A stretch of DNA of 64,000 nt, from NCBI RefSeq assembly GCF_048544455.1, contig NC_133537.1, forward strand, positions 68,977,634-69,041,633. The letters are read 5' to 3'. The position numbers were made by a program, and so were the translations under genes. This stretch comes from Silene latifolia (taxonomy: Eukaryota > Streptophyta > Magnoliopsida > Caryophyllales > Caryophyllaceae). The number at the start of each line of letters is the position of its first letter. Position 1 is the first letter of the stretch. The notes beneath the pieces were generated by a model. The model was not told the DNA's origin and made no database searches. It saw only the letters and a list, made by a program, of their open reading frames with translations. This document shows positions 45,673 through 58,701 of this stretch, piece after piece.

Positions 45673-46920
45673 CAAATAAGAGGTGAACTTTTAGCATAAA
45701 TTGAACTTTAAGCATATGATGTAAATTACTCGCTCCTTTGTAATGATCAAGATGAACTTTTGGCTCAAAATTGAAGTAGATGGAATTATAGAAAGCCTTA
45801 ATTGCAGGCTTAGAGTTTCGATGGAGAACGGCGAAGAAATTTTGCTCAGGAAAATGATATACTATGTGGTTATCCTTTTAGGAATGCCGGTTTCTTTATT
45901 ATAAAAACTGTAATTTCTGTTGGGCCCAACAATCCAGAAAAGTTAACGACATCAATTTAGAGTCCCTTAACAGTAAAAATTAAACGTTAAAGTCCTTAAC
46001 TGGAAAAATTTGCAAAGTCGGAGTCCTTGTCTTACCCTTAACTCATAAATATATACACATTCCATCTACCCATCTTAAAAATATTTAAATTCATGGTTTT
46101 AAAAAAAAAAATTGTTAAGATTTATACACATTCCATCTACCCGTATTAAACTTCTATCACTAAGAGATATGTCTAATCCTTACAAAACTACTTCATTAAA
46201 TATATGTCTAACATGTATGCTCCAAAAAAATATTTGTCTAACTTATATAGATCCAACTTTACAATTTAATGAAAAAACATGCATACATGTAATGCTTAAG
46301 AGCATCAACGAATGTGAATACACCAAAGAAACAATACGATTGATAACTAAAAATGATAATAGAATATTAACTATATTTCTCTCACCAAGAAAAAGAAAAT
46401 AAAGATAACAAATAATTGAAGCGGGGCAAGACTCTATCTTGTACTCCGTCTTATCAGTAATGCATCAAATTTGTGAATCGTCTCTGACTTGCATGCCGGT
46501 AAAATCGTAAGATACGTATAGTAATAACAAGGCTTTTAATAAGATCCCATCAAATTCATACCAATTGCGTATACAAAGATATATATGACGCTGATCACTT
46601 TCGTATTACTCCGTATCAAATATAAGTGCTTCTACTTAATAACCATGATCGATCGTTATTCTTCTTTTTTATCACTCTGTTAAAAGAAAATAAACAGAAG
46701 GTTAAAAAACTTATAATTGCAAGCAATAAAAGTTAAAACCATGTGTCATGTACGTCATAGATGAAGAAAATACAAAAAAATAAAAATGAAGCACAATAAA
46801 AATAACAAAGATCACAATGTGAAAGTTGTACATGAGTATATTTGTTGGAATAGATAGGTACATAGGGTATATATATAAAATAAGGTAATATTGGAGTGTT
46901 TGGTTTAGTTTTAATCATAC

Positions 46921-47336
46921 TGTTGGAAAATAAGGACTAACCTTTATGCGGAAGCTATCGGATCGTTGTGCTCGCTAATTGTCCACTACCGTACCTCGTA
47001 CCTCCGGCGGCTACTAGAGTCCCGGAATATGTTCACAACCCAAATCCCAAGTCCCATATTGATGGTGGACTTAGCAACTAGAGAAGTTGTTGTTTTTGTG
47101 TAATGCATCATGTGAATATGTGTGTGTTTTTTTCTGTATACACAATATGGTCTTATAAGCTATTTATAACCTCACATAGAGGAGTTACAATGGCACCATA
47201 AAACCCCTCATAAACACCCTTTAAGTCACACATAAATGTGGTGAATAATGCCATACTAAATGGGGTTATTATTAGCATTGTAATAAGGATGAAGTAGTAA
47301 CTCACATAGTTAATGTGGCTGTTACGAATTTCAATA
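46921..47336 (-). repeat. LARD 3' LTR (left)
   Basis: 416 bp, six substitutions from the right LTR. Confidence 0.95.
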
Positions 47337-50300
47337 CTCCCACTCGGCCACACAACCGAGACAATGCTCCCACTTGGCCACTAATACAAGGATATAATAC
47401 ACTTGGTCACAAAGTCAAGGTAATACATCTACTCTATCACATAGATAGAGAAAACACACTCACTTGGTACACAACCAAGGTTATCACAAGACAATAAACC
47501 AAAACAATCTCTGATGCTTCATACGGGAAATGAGGTGTGCGACCAAAACGTAACAAAGTAATGTTATATTAAGTTACCATCAAAACTAACATCACATTTT
47601 CACATTATCAATACCCCAAATCATTCAAACATCACCGTTAGCATACACAATCCCCATATGCTATCATAATCATTTAGTTATATACACAATATAACCCCTG
47701 GCCAGGAAATTATGGTGAAGTTGAATTGATCATTCCTTAGACACTAATAATAATCCATCTCAACTTAACTGATTTCCTAACATGATCCATTGAACCTTAA
47801 TCTTTTAGGTCCTTAGAATTCATATTAAAGTAGCAACATCAAGAATTAACTTCATATCATAGCTCCAAGTCAAAGGGCATCGAACAAAGTTGGACAACAC
47901 AGTCCATAGGATCACACAGTGACAAAGTAGGGAATCATTTGTCACTCCTAACGGTCGACTTACTAACACACATAGTATGATATATGTGTCACAACATAGC
48001 TCCCACTACAATGGGCATATCACGCTTCTATGTCGTGCGAATCATAAGTATAGATACTACTCAAGTATCTAACCCAAGCCACTAAATTGATATACATAAT
48101 ATCCAATCTGACACTTGTGATTCGGTCCAAAGCTTTAGTATGAAAATAGGGTGCCTTCTCATACTTCGACTACAAAAGTCTCATCTTAGACCTACTAAGG
48201 CGACTATATAACGAGTCAATATCTTTCCATACAACTAATGTACAAAGATAATCTCCAACACTCACTAAGTGTTAACGTGACTCAGTCTCATCTTGCCCAC
48301 TACACAAGTGTCAAGGCGGTTACCTGTGTGATTAGGTAATCTAAAAGCTTGGTGATATCTTATGTGCCTCATCATGCAACAAATACATATGAACCATTTC
48401 TAAAAGATACAAAATCTTTTATCCAAAAATGTCCATCATTAAACACATCCAAACTCAACAAGATTAAAAATTAAGTTGACTTTTTCGCACAATTAGCTCA
48501 ACACATGAACTAATTAAGAACACATCTTATAAAATAATGCGCCAATCATCTTGTTTGTTAATCTTACTTGATGACAACTCTTAGTCCCACACAAGAACTA
48601 ATTTACTCTTACCACAAAGGTAAAAGTGAAAAACACTTGATTACATATCATTGTACGTGTAGAGGATTGATTAGGTAACAAATACTTATCAATCACAAAT
48701 TGACGTTCAACCATGTACTAAACAAGGTACACGTCAAAATGTCAACTACACTAGAATAAGAAACAATACTTAATCGTTTCTTACTTTTGAGCATAGGTTT
48801 AGACATAAAACTTTATTTTTCTTCTTAATACCAATATGCCACCCATTAACAAATTAAAGAGAAACTTATTCTCCTATATAATTTTGACATAACCAAAATT
48901 ATTCCACAATTCCAATTAAATCATCACACAAATGATTTATGAAACTTGAAATAAATATGGAAGAATATTCAACACATGAATAAGCTTGAAGGACGCAAAG
49001 ATTTATCATCTTAATCACTTGAGATAAACTCAACTGATCAATCTATGCATATAGGCTTTTCTCGAGCAACTTGGTACGAGAAAATAGTCTTTACATCCAT
49101 TTGAAAACAAAATCCAAAAAGATAATCAAAGCTTAGAAGAAATGGGAACAAATCCCAACATTTGAGAACATATCTCTAAATAGTCTTAAACCTTATTGTC
49201 ATAACCATTTATTGTCACAATATCTATTTACTCTCATAATAACAATGCATTCTTTATTACTTGGCGAAAACTCTCACTTACCCAAAAGTGATAGCTCCCA
49301 CTTACTAAAAGTGGTACAAAAAAAACGAATAGAAAGAACAACTCCCACTATTCTCCATAATGAGCAAAACACCTTAAGGATCGACCTTATGTTAATCCTT
49401 AAAACTTGACACACAAGTTAATATTTGCTCATTACTAGACAAACTGTCATCGTTACCTTGGATCATGGAACTACTCCCACTATCCAAGCATGAAGAGAAG
49501 TTAAACTATCCTTGGTGCCTCAACGGGTTCACAAAATTCTCCCACTCACCAAGAGATAGTTTTGCATTGTAACGAATACAATACAAATGTCTACTAGGCT
49601 TCGCCAACACTTAGAAACACATCCAAGTGAATAAATGTTATGGGTCACTTGACCACAAAGTTTGACAAATGTTAAGACATGAATGATCAATCTTATATCC
49701 AAAACTTATTTGGAGCGAGGAAAATTTCCTTAAAAACATATTTATGGAATCCTCCCTAATCTATAAGAAGGAAAATTTGATGATCGTTAGACGACACTTA
49801 ACCTCTTGTTGTAGCAATTAGGAATTGTAAGATCAACGCACATATTTTTCCTGATTTACACTTTGAACATATCAAAGAGTTATTCACAACCAACACATTT
49901 ACTAAGAGTTCTGACTCTAAGTTCAAAGACGGTTTTTCACTTTTATCATAAACTGCTTGAACATATCAAACACTTTATAAAATGACAAAATAATGGATAC
50001 AAAACCCATTGCGTGAATCATCTCAAAAGAAGAGGAAAAATAACAGTCTCATGATGCTCCTTAACATTTAACTACCCACAATTAAAAATAAAAATAGATT
50101 GAAATATAAAAGTTAGAGACAATGAACATACATGAAAATGTAATCAAAGAGATGAATCAAATTAAAAAATAACGCGGTGAACATATATATTATGACCAAA
50201 CACATAGCCATATCAAACTATTAACAAGAGGTTTAATAAGTAGAATCCGTGATTTTCAATAAACTCATTATTGAAAAATAACCATGCACTCCAAGTGCGT

Positions 50301-53300
50301 AGAGACTTAACAAATCAAAGTAGCACAAAGCCTCTTTGAATTATCCATCAACAAACAATGGATTAAACAACGAGTTATAAAAAATTCTCGCCCCGTTTCT
50401 AAATCCACAAAGGACAAGAATTAGTAGCAGATGCAAGAAACAAACATATAACTCGAATTGATGGAGAAGGATGTCATTTGGCTCGAAACTAACATGAACC
50501 AAATTTATAGTATCTCCATACTATTCTCTTGCCGACACTAAGTCCGACATATTAAACAATACCACATATTTGTACTCATAGTAAGAAAAAACTTAAACCA
50601 TTAACAATCATATCGAGAGACATTAGCGCCAAAAGGCACTCTTTTCCTGTCTCGATAAATTTTGAGACTTTTACTAAGGATTGAGCGTGTTGACTATGAC
50701 CCATTAAGAGTTTGCTATTTTTCTAATCCCAGAATCGGATGGCAAACAAATCGCCATGGAAAAAATAAATAAACTCTTACGTCAGCCAATCGCGTGTTTA
50801 AAAATCATTTCACGTAAGATAAATAAAACACTGTGACAATCCTCAAATTCTCCGGGTCAAGACACACACTCTTGTACCCTACGTCAAAACGAATCTGACT
50901 TACACATTAGTCTCACGCTACACAAGCGGTAAGACATGTCTCAAAACTAATTAATAGGTCTACATACAAAATAACACAATTTTACATGCATAAAGTTTAC
51001 TATATTTGAACAAATACTGGTAAGGAAAAACAAATTCTCATTATCCTACTCATTAGAAGGATATTTAACCTCGATCATATAATAATGATCACAATTTCTC
51101 AAATCGTGATTTTAATAAGATGCTAAATCTTATCAGTCTAGTGATCAAAGTTCTAACCGCTTCACTATGGTGAACAAATCACCAAAAAACACTTGTTGTC
51201 ATACACAAGTATATGGATTAAGGCACAGTTCCAAATTAAATTATCAAAATTCCTTCATTTATATTGTTCGTTCGAAAATTTCGCTAAGCTCATAATCATC
51301 ACAAACGCCATAGACGAGAAATTTCAACAATTTAATTAACTCTTAAGAATAAATGAAACGAAATCATTAATCTTTAATAAACAACTAAACAAATTAGTCA
51401 TTCACCCTTACAAATACCGCTAAACAAATTAGCATGTATAATAATATCACTTTGATATTAGACAAATACTATGCAAAACAGATTTGCACATTGTTAAAAT
51501 TTTTTTTTAAAAAAAAAAAAAAGTTGATCATAACATATATGATAATTTTAATGAGTTATTGATACACAACTAATATGTATTCAATTCTTTCTCATCTTTC
51601 ATGTAAAAACTAATTTTACATGTACCTTATTATATATCACTATGATATAAATATTTTCGTAAAACAAATTTACGATAATTATTATATCACAAAGATATAA
51701 GCCATGTATGTGAGTTATAAAATCTCATGAACTACAAATGTCAATAAGATATGTTTTTTTATGTAATACAAAATTACACAATTTTCACAAGATAAAAATA
51801 AACAAAATGAATTCGTAATGTATCTCGCAAAATAACATACACTTAATTATGAGTAGCATATACAAATCGAACACGGAGTCGAACATTAGTATTTCTCATA
51901 CTCATAAATTTTGCTAGCCAATTGCTCAAAACAAAAAATGTCACTAAGACGTACAAAATTTACATACAAGGATACATTTTCCATAACTTATAAAATATCA
52001 CTTAGATATTTATCATTTACACGTAAAATAAATGTATGAGACATACTCATAAAATATTGAATATAAAATTAACTTCACTAAGAAATTTAATTATGCATAT
52101 AAAACAAATTTATATAGTTCACATTTATTTTCCTTATATGAAACATATTCATATAATGGTACCTTTAACCAAACATATTGGTATATCATAATATTACAAA
52201 GATATGTAATCATGCATATAAAACTTATTTATATGACTTACATTCAACTTTATATGAAACATATTCATACACTTGTTAAAAAAAAAAAAATTACACAAAA
52301 ATTCATATAAGACAAAATTATATATATACTTATAAATCTAGCTAGATAAATTAGCGTAGAAAGAATTTTACGAAATATATTCATAAAATGTTATAGGGTA
52401 TATATAAAATCACTAAGATATTATAAATATGAAACAAATTCAAGTACCTAAATTTTATTTTATATGAAACGAATTCATATATACACAAAGTTTTGTCAAA
52501 ACAAAATAGCACTACACCAATATGATAAAACATTATGTACGACATATGGAGTAAAGCAGAAGGTCAAGCAAGGCCGGTCAAAACAAAATATTTACACCTT
52601 AATTTAATGTCATAAGACAAGATTAATGCCTCATTAATTTCTCCTTCCTTACCGATTTTCCATCTTCACATAGAAGGAAAAATAATACAGCCACCATGGC
52701 TACTCTACACAAGAGGAATCATGGCAATATATTCACCATGTCATGGATTGACAATAAAATTGCTCTCCAAGGCGAACGAATGACATGGATATCAGCCCCG
52801 ACTCCGGCATTCGACTCAGGCATACCAACCTCGTCAATCGTTACACACTTAGATCATACGATTGAACGGAACCGGAATGGCATGACTTTTAGAAGCGTGA
52901 CACACACGCATCACCACATTCCAGCGGCTACAATAAGAAGATGATGACCACGTAGGCCATTCGAACGGGTTGTTCAGTGTAGCATATCTGTTGAATCAGG
53001 CCAGCAACAATCGCGAGAAATGGGCGTACGAATTGTTGACGACATCACGAACAGATGCAATGATGAACACGACGCACACATGTCGGTCTCAATCGCCATT
53101 GCCAACAACATATGCCAGCTTAGTCATGTTCTATTTCTATCAAAAGTGAATCAGTCGTCGAGGCAATTCGGCCGGAAAATGACCACTAAGGTCGATGGGG
53201 GAATAAAAAGGTGTCAGACATGCCACATAGGTCATGTTCATTGACACATGAGTAGGTTGCATAGTTTGGTGGGAAAAACAAGTCTATATAACGCAGCAAG

Positions 53301-53477
53301 CAACAATGAAACAACTCGTATTACACATTTTTTTTACTACTGGAATTGCTGTATGGTTTTATCGCAACTTATGTGCCAGTATACTATATATGCGGTATAT
53401 ATAAACGAATTATAAATACTCTCCATAAAAATTGTAAAAGTAGGGATAGTAGCAAAACACATTTGCTCTGATACCAC

Positions 53478-53893
53478 TGTTGGAAAATAAGGACTAACCT
53501 TTATGCCGAAGCTATCGGATCGTTGTGCTCGCTAATTGTCCACTACCGTACCTCGTACCTCCGGCGGCTACTAGAGTTCCGGAATATGTTCACACCCCAA
53601 ATCCCAAGTCCCATATTGATGGTGGACTTAGCAACTAGAGAAGTTGTTATTTTTGTGTAATGCATCATGTGAATATGTGTGTGTTTTTTTCTGTATACAC
53701 AATATGGTCTTATAAGCTATTTATAACCTCACATAGAGGAGTTACAATGGCACCATAAAACCCCTCATAAACACCCATTAAGTCACACATAAATGTGGTG
53801 AATAATGCCATACTAAATGGGGTTATTATTAGCATTGTAATAAGGATGAAGTAGTAACTCACATAGTTAATGTGGCCGTTACGAATTTCAATA
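53478..53893 (-). repeat. LARD 5' LTR (right)
   Basis: 416 bp, directly preceded on the plus strand by the primer-binding site complement TGCTCTGATACCA. Confidence 0.95.
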
Positions 53894-54674
53894 CATACAT
53901 TATTTATATTTATTTATTATATTTATTTTGAGTTTTTTATTCACTAAAACTCATGCAAATATATTATGTATGATAAAAAATAGTTTGATTTACTAATTAT
54001 TTATTTTAGTATTTTAGAATAGTTGGAGTCTCTCAGAGTACCTGAAAAAAGCCTCTTTTATATATATACTAGATTTAATACCCGTGCATCGCACGGACCG
54101 CTTGTAATATCATGTTTTTAAAAGAACATTGAATACATACTATAACAAACTCCATTCTTGTCATGAAAGGACTCAATTCTACCGTGTGTTGATTGAACCA
54201 CGCATTCTAATACATTAATCGAGATGTTTAGTTAAAGTTAATTCTATGAATTTCACGACTTTACTGACCCAACACAAAAAACTTGACTCGAAGCTGGCCC
54301 TCACCCGAGTAAAGAACCTGAAACCCGATTCAACATGACTCTATTTAACTCGACCCAAATGTTTATTCCCAAATAACTTGATAACAAATCAACCCAAAAA
54401 TAACCAAACCCTGAAATGACTCGACATGACCGAACTTTTGCTAATCCTAAATACTCGACCCGAAATTACTCGACTTGAAATCGACTCTGTTACCCTTTCC
54501 CTACGTCTACTGCCAAGTTATGCATTAAGGACGGCCCCTAACAAATTTTTTTTTCATTAAATACTGTTACGTTCACAAATTTGCAAGCTAAAATAGAAAT
54601 AGCTCCAAAATTACTCTGATCTTTGTAGTCATTCGTAATGTTTAAAATTTGACTATTAGTAGCCGTTTAAACTA

Positions 54675-55445
54675 GAGTAATTTAATAATTACACCCTTTT
54701 ATAAACCACTTTTCTAAAATTACTCCCTTATGAAAACTTTTTAATAATTTACTCCCGTAAAATGTTCTCAGGTTAAAAATTGCACCCAAATGGACTTTCC
54801 GGTGACTTATTCCGTCACTTTTCAAATTTTCAGTTTTAGCGCCTAAATTTATGACCAAAATACCCCTAGATACCCTTTTACATCTCCTCGGCAGACCTCC
54901 AACATCCGCCGCCCTCATCGCTCGATCCGACCACAACCACCCCAACCCAACCTACCACATCTCATCGCCATGCCGCCGCCGCCGTCCCCGACCACCACCT
55001 CGCTCTTTAACAAATCCAATACCCAACAAACCCTTTCCCCATCTCCCTGCCTCCATCTCCATCTACCTTCATCAACAACCCAAACCCGACCAACATACCC
55101 TCTGCCTCACCTCCGACAACCACCTCTCACACCCGGACCCACAACCCCATCCCCATTGACAACCACCCTTCCACCTCATAAGCTAACGATATTACCCCAA
55201 TTACCCAGAAATTTGGGACGATGAAGAGCCTTGTTGCTGCGTTTTTGAGAGCTCCGTTTGAAGAAAATAAAAGAAGGAAAAGGCAGGGGCAAAACGGTCA
55301 TAAAATATGACTTTTCACCGGAAAGTCCATTTGGGTGTAATTTTTAACCTGAGAACATTTTATGGGAGTAAATTATTAAAAAGTTTTCATAAGGGAGTAA
55401 TTTTAGAAAAGTGGTTTATAAAAGGGTGTAATTATTAAATTACTC
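54675..55445. mobile_element. Pack-MULE-like element
   Basis: Terminal inverted repeats of about 131 bp (54675-54805 and 55316-55445) with two mismatches and one indel, starting GAGTAATTTAATAATTACAC. A perfect 9-bp target duplication TTTAAACTA (54666-54674 and 55446-55454) matches Mutator transposition. No transposase. The 510-bp interior differs sharply from its surroundings: C-rich on the plus strand (54880-55200), with proline-, histidine- and threonine-rich frames open for 102 and 84 codons. This is what captured gene DNA in a Pack-MULE looks like, but I could not identify a parent gene. Confidence 0.85.
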
Positions 55446-55810
55446 TTTAAACTATTTACATTCTCATGTGACTGTACATGAAATTTCTATGTAGTATGCT
55501 TACATACACTAATTACATATTTGAGATGGTTTACTATAATTGCTCAATACATCTCTCGTGCTCCATGAAAATCCTAGCATTTCTTTCAGCCCAAACACCG
55601 TACTTCCTTTACACTGAATTACACATGTTCAGATTTTTAAATAAACGTTTTCAATTTGTAACCATTTGAAACATCAATAGTAACAGCTAATTCATACTTT
55701 ATCTGTCCCGGTCATTTGTTTACTATTTCCTTCTAAGGTGTCTCATTCTGATTCATTTGTATACCTTTCTATATTAGGCATTTTTCTAATGGATAATTTG
55801 ATCATCGAAC

Positions 55811-56063
55811 ATTAAATCATATATTTACTAAAAAGTGGAAAGTGGTCACTTTTTATTTCATCGCAGATAGATGCATACGACGGTCTTACAATAAAATTTG
55901 AGTCAACAATATTATTAAAATTTATCCACCATACAAAGATTAAATCATATATTTACTAAAAAGTGGAAAGTGGTCACTTTTTATTTCATTGCAGATAGAT
56001 GCATACGACGGTCTTATAATAAAATTTGAGTCAACAATATTATTAAAATTTATCCACCATACT
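55811..56063. repeat. Tandem duplication, 128-bp period
   Basis: Two adjacent copies starting ATTAAATCATATATTTACTA at 55811 and 55939, nearly identical. Confidence 0.93.
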
Positions 56064-56095
56064 CCCGTTGATCAATGATTGTGTAGTAAGCAAAG

Positions 56096-56271
56096 CAAAC
56101 ACCAATATTGATTCATTCTCATGGATTCATGGCAATTGATAGAGTAGATAGTATGTCAAATACGACTGTACTTACAATTTGATCAAACACTAATATTGAT
56201 TCATTGTCATGGATTCATGGCAACTGATAAAGTAGATAGTATGTCAAATACGACTGTACTTACAATTTGAT
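56096..56271. repeat. Tandem duplication, 88-bp period
   Basis: Two adjacent copies starting CAAACAC(C/T)AATATTG at 56096 and 56184 with a handful of differences. Confidence 0.93.
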
Positions 56272-56373
56272 TATTTCTTGCAGTTACGAATTACGATATA
56301 GTATAAACATCACCTGTAAATCTGATTTTTGTATCTATTGAAATTATTTTCCCCAACACATTATTAGTAGTAT

Positions 56374-58701
56374 TGTGGACAATGGGCCCACGGGGGCGCT
56401 TGGGAAGGAGAACAAGCGTTTGCATTTGTGGAGTCGCCACCAATTTATTGTGGAAAATTGGAAACCGTTCGAATACCTCGTGCCATGTCAAGACACAAAG
56501 TAGTGACATGAACACCAAGAACTCGTTACCCTTAGCATTCTATGTCTAGAATGATGTTCACAGAGATCTGGAGTAAGGGGTGAGGGTACGTATTAGGAAG
56601 CTCTTTTGATCGAACACCTAATCCCGCCCGCCTCGATAGCGGCCTCTACTAATGATTAGGGAAATTATCTATACTCAATATATCGTCGATTATATGCATG
56701 CAATGCAACATCCAAGTTTTAATCCTAGCATGTGAGAATTAACTAAGTCGGTGGACAATTAGTTTAACATACAATTAATGTCAAAGTAGGAATTAGATTC
56801 AATTACATGTGAAGACATACAAGTGATACAACAGAAGAAATACAATAATAAACAAAATAATGAAAATTACAATAATTACATTGGATTAACGATTTATGTC
56901 GAAAATACCTTTAAAACGGATAATTTGAGAAAGTAAATGAATGAAATTAACGAACAGAAATTAAGGATAATACGAATAACAATTAATTAATACGTAAACT
57001 AATAAATAGGTCAAGGCAAAACGGAAGTTCAGAGACAGAAATCAACCTGGAAGAGGCGCAGCAGTTGCTGCGTCTGTTCCAAGGCTGAGTTCTGGCTGTG
57101 AAGCCGGAACTGCAAATCGTTTATATTCGTGGGTGAATTTAATGATTGATTATAATATTTGACTCGGATGAAAGTGATTTAATACATTAATTACATGTGA
57201 ATGAGTCATAAAAACGATAAAACATGGATGAAAACGAATGCGAACGAATTAATTACATGATTAAAGGATTGATTAGTGACACGGGTGAACTAATTAGATT
57301 AAGTATGACGAATTAATGAAGAATTAATGATGAACAAACAGATGGGAATATACCAAAGATCGAATTCCAGAAACTCAATATGAAGGAATCGAATTTCTAC
57401 AACCCGGATTGATTTTAATGACGAAAACCCGCAAATATTGGTTATAAGGGATTTAAGTCGGGATTTAACGACGAATTAAATGTTAATGGATTATTCACAT
57501 GTTAGAATTATTATGCTTAAGTCGTCATAATGAACAAACAAAAGAAAATAAAGAACGAACGAATTGACAAAGGACGAAGGAAGAAGAAAGGAAGCAGGAA
57601 CTACGGCAGCCTCACGAAGAGGCGCAACAGGTGCTGCGTCCCTTCGAAGAGGCGCAGCAGTTGCTGCGTCCTTTCTCGACGGTCATCTTCTGGTAATTCG
57701 TAAAAAAGGTTTTAAACATGGTTTTAGAAATCGGTTTTAGAAGTACTTTCGACATAAACCTTACATTAATTATACAAAAAGTAAATAACAATAAATAAAG
57801 AAGGATTTACACCCTTAGACTTACATGTTTGACGAAACGAGATGAACTAAGTTATCGATTAGTGATGCTCGACTCGAACTATAATGCAAATATGAAAGTG
57901 CCCTTGTAAGAGGAAAACGATTAAGATTGATTAAGTTGATTGATTGTGGAGTTGGTCAAATTGGTCGGTCATGCAAACGAGGCTGGTACTCAGAAGGATC
58001 CGAGCTTACGTGGTCGAATGTTCAAGCACGTAGGCGCCAAAAAGTAAGAACGTGGTCTTAGAATGCAAAGGGAGAAGAGAAGGGTGGACACTCGCGTGAG
58101 AAATATGAGGAGCGAAGGCTCCTATTTATACTAATCACGTGAAGGAATTAGGGTTTTCGGAGAGACTTTGGAAGTGAATCTCGAAAAGATATGAAAAATA
58201 CGCAGAAAAGGACCTGGGAAGAGGCGCAGCAGTCACTGCGTCTCTTGGAAGAGGCGCAGCACCTGCTGCATCTGTTCCCAAGTGGTTTCCTCCTGCGGAA
58301 GAAAGATTTCCGTGTTTAATTTATGGAATAACGGGATAATCTTATTTTCCTTAATATTTTGTATGAATATTACGGGAAATTCTTTACCAAAGATTAAAAG
58401 ATTTATAAAAGATTTATAAAATATGGAATAGAAATATCCGGAACATTCTAGAACATTCTGACTCGGGATTTAGCGGTTATCATAAAATGAAGACGGTTTT
58501 AGGCCCGGACTCCAAATGTACTCTAATTACTGTCAAAACAACCGTATCGGCGCGTAGATGACAACTAAGAGGTAGACATCAGTGTTTGAGCAATCACTTG
58601 ACGATAAACTTACGAACTGTCACAAATCGTTCCGCGTACCAAACATGCGGCCCAATCATCACCGGGTGGTTTGCGGGAGGTGCAGAAATGAGGTGTCTAC
58701 A
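56374..58701 (-). mobile_element. Solo LTR, probably Tat/Ogre-type gypsy
   Basis: A 2328-bp segment bounded by TGTGGACA and TGTCTACA with a perfect 5-bp target duplication AGTAT (56369-56373 and 58702-58706) and no internal retroviral domain. On the minus strand it opens TGTAGACACCTCATTTCTGC, which I recall from Tat/Ogre LTRs (from memory). It probably arose by LTR-LTR recombination. It contains five copies of a GC-rich hairpin motif. Confidence 0.82.
57050..58277. repeat. Five dispersed GAAGAGGCGCAGCAG hairpins in the solo LTR
   Basis: Copies at 57050-57080, 57616-57644, 57645-57674, 58219-58246 and 58248-58277. Each joins GAAGAGGCGCAGCAG to TGCTGCGTC(T/C)nTTC, an imperfect inverted repeat with a G-U-compatible position. 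Four of the five occur as two side-by-side pairs. They stand out from the AT-rich LTR. Confidence 0.85.

Larger units (their letters stand above)
46921..53893 (-). mobile_element. Non-coding LTR retrotransposon (LARD-like)
   Basis: LTRs 46921-47336 and 53478-53893 are both 416 bp and differ at six positions (about 1.4%). The 5-bp target duplication is CATAC (46916-46920 and 53894-53898). The primer-binding site at 53465-53476 reads TGGTATCAGAGC on the minus strand (initiator tRNA-Met), and a GAGTGGGAG polypurine tract sits inside the left LTR. LTRs open TGTTGGAAAAT and close CAATA. The 6.1-kb interior shows no gag-pol on either strand. Its small frames (for example 52696-52944 and 53020-53244) have no family resemblance. 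It fits a large non-autonomous derivative that would need proteins in trans. The ends look Copia-like, but the superfamily is unproven. Confidence 0.9.
44356..54068 (-). mobile_element. Non-autonomous Helitron (C) carrying an LTR element
   Basis: The 3' end is at 44356 on the minus strand: hairpin ACCCGTGCAACGCACGGG, then CGAAATCTAG. The 5' words, in reverse, occur at 54020-54060 (GGAGTCTCTCAGAG, GAAAAAAGCCTC). A 7-kb LTR element (46921-53893) is inserted, leaving about 2.7 kb of Helitron. No Rep/helicase. 44390-46915 is AT-rich and holds only the inverted repeat at 45453-45672 and small meaningless frames. Confidence 0.68.

Noticed and set aside
52696..53244. Two small frames (82 and 74 codons) in the LARD interior
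   Set aside because: No domain, no conserved composition, and different frames; the length is expected by chance in this GC-richer patch.
54851..55224. Real protein gene within the Pack-MULE-like element
   Set aside because: Overlapping frames of similar length come from C-rich composition; no splice sites or domain could be tied to a known family.
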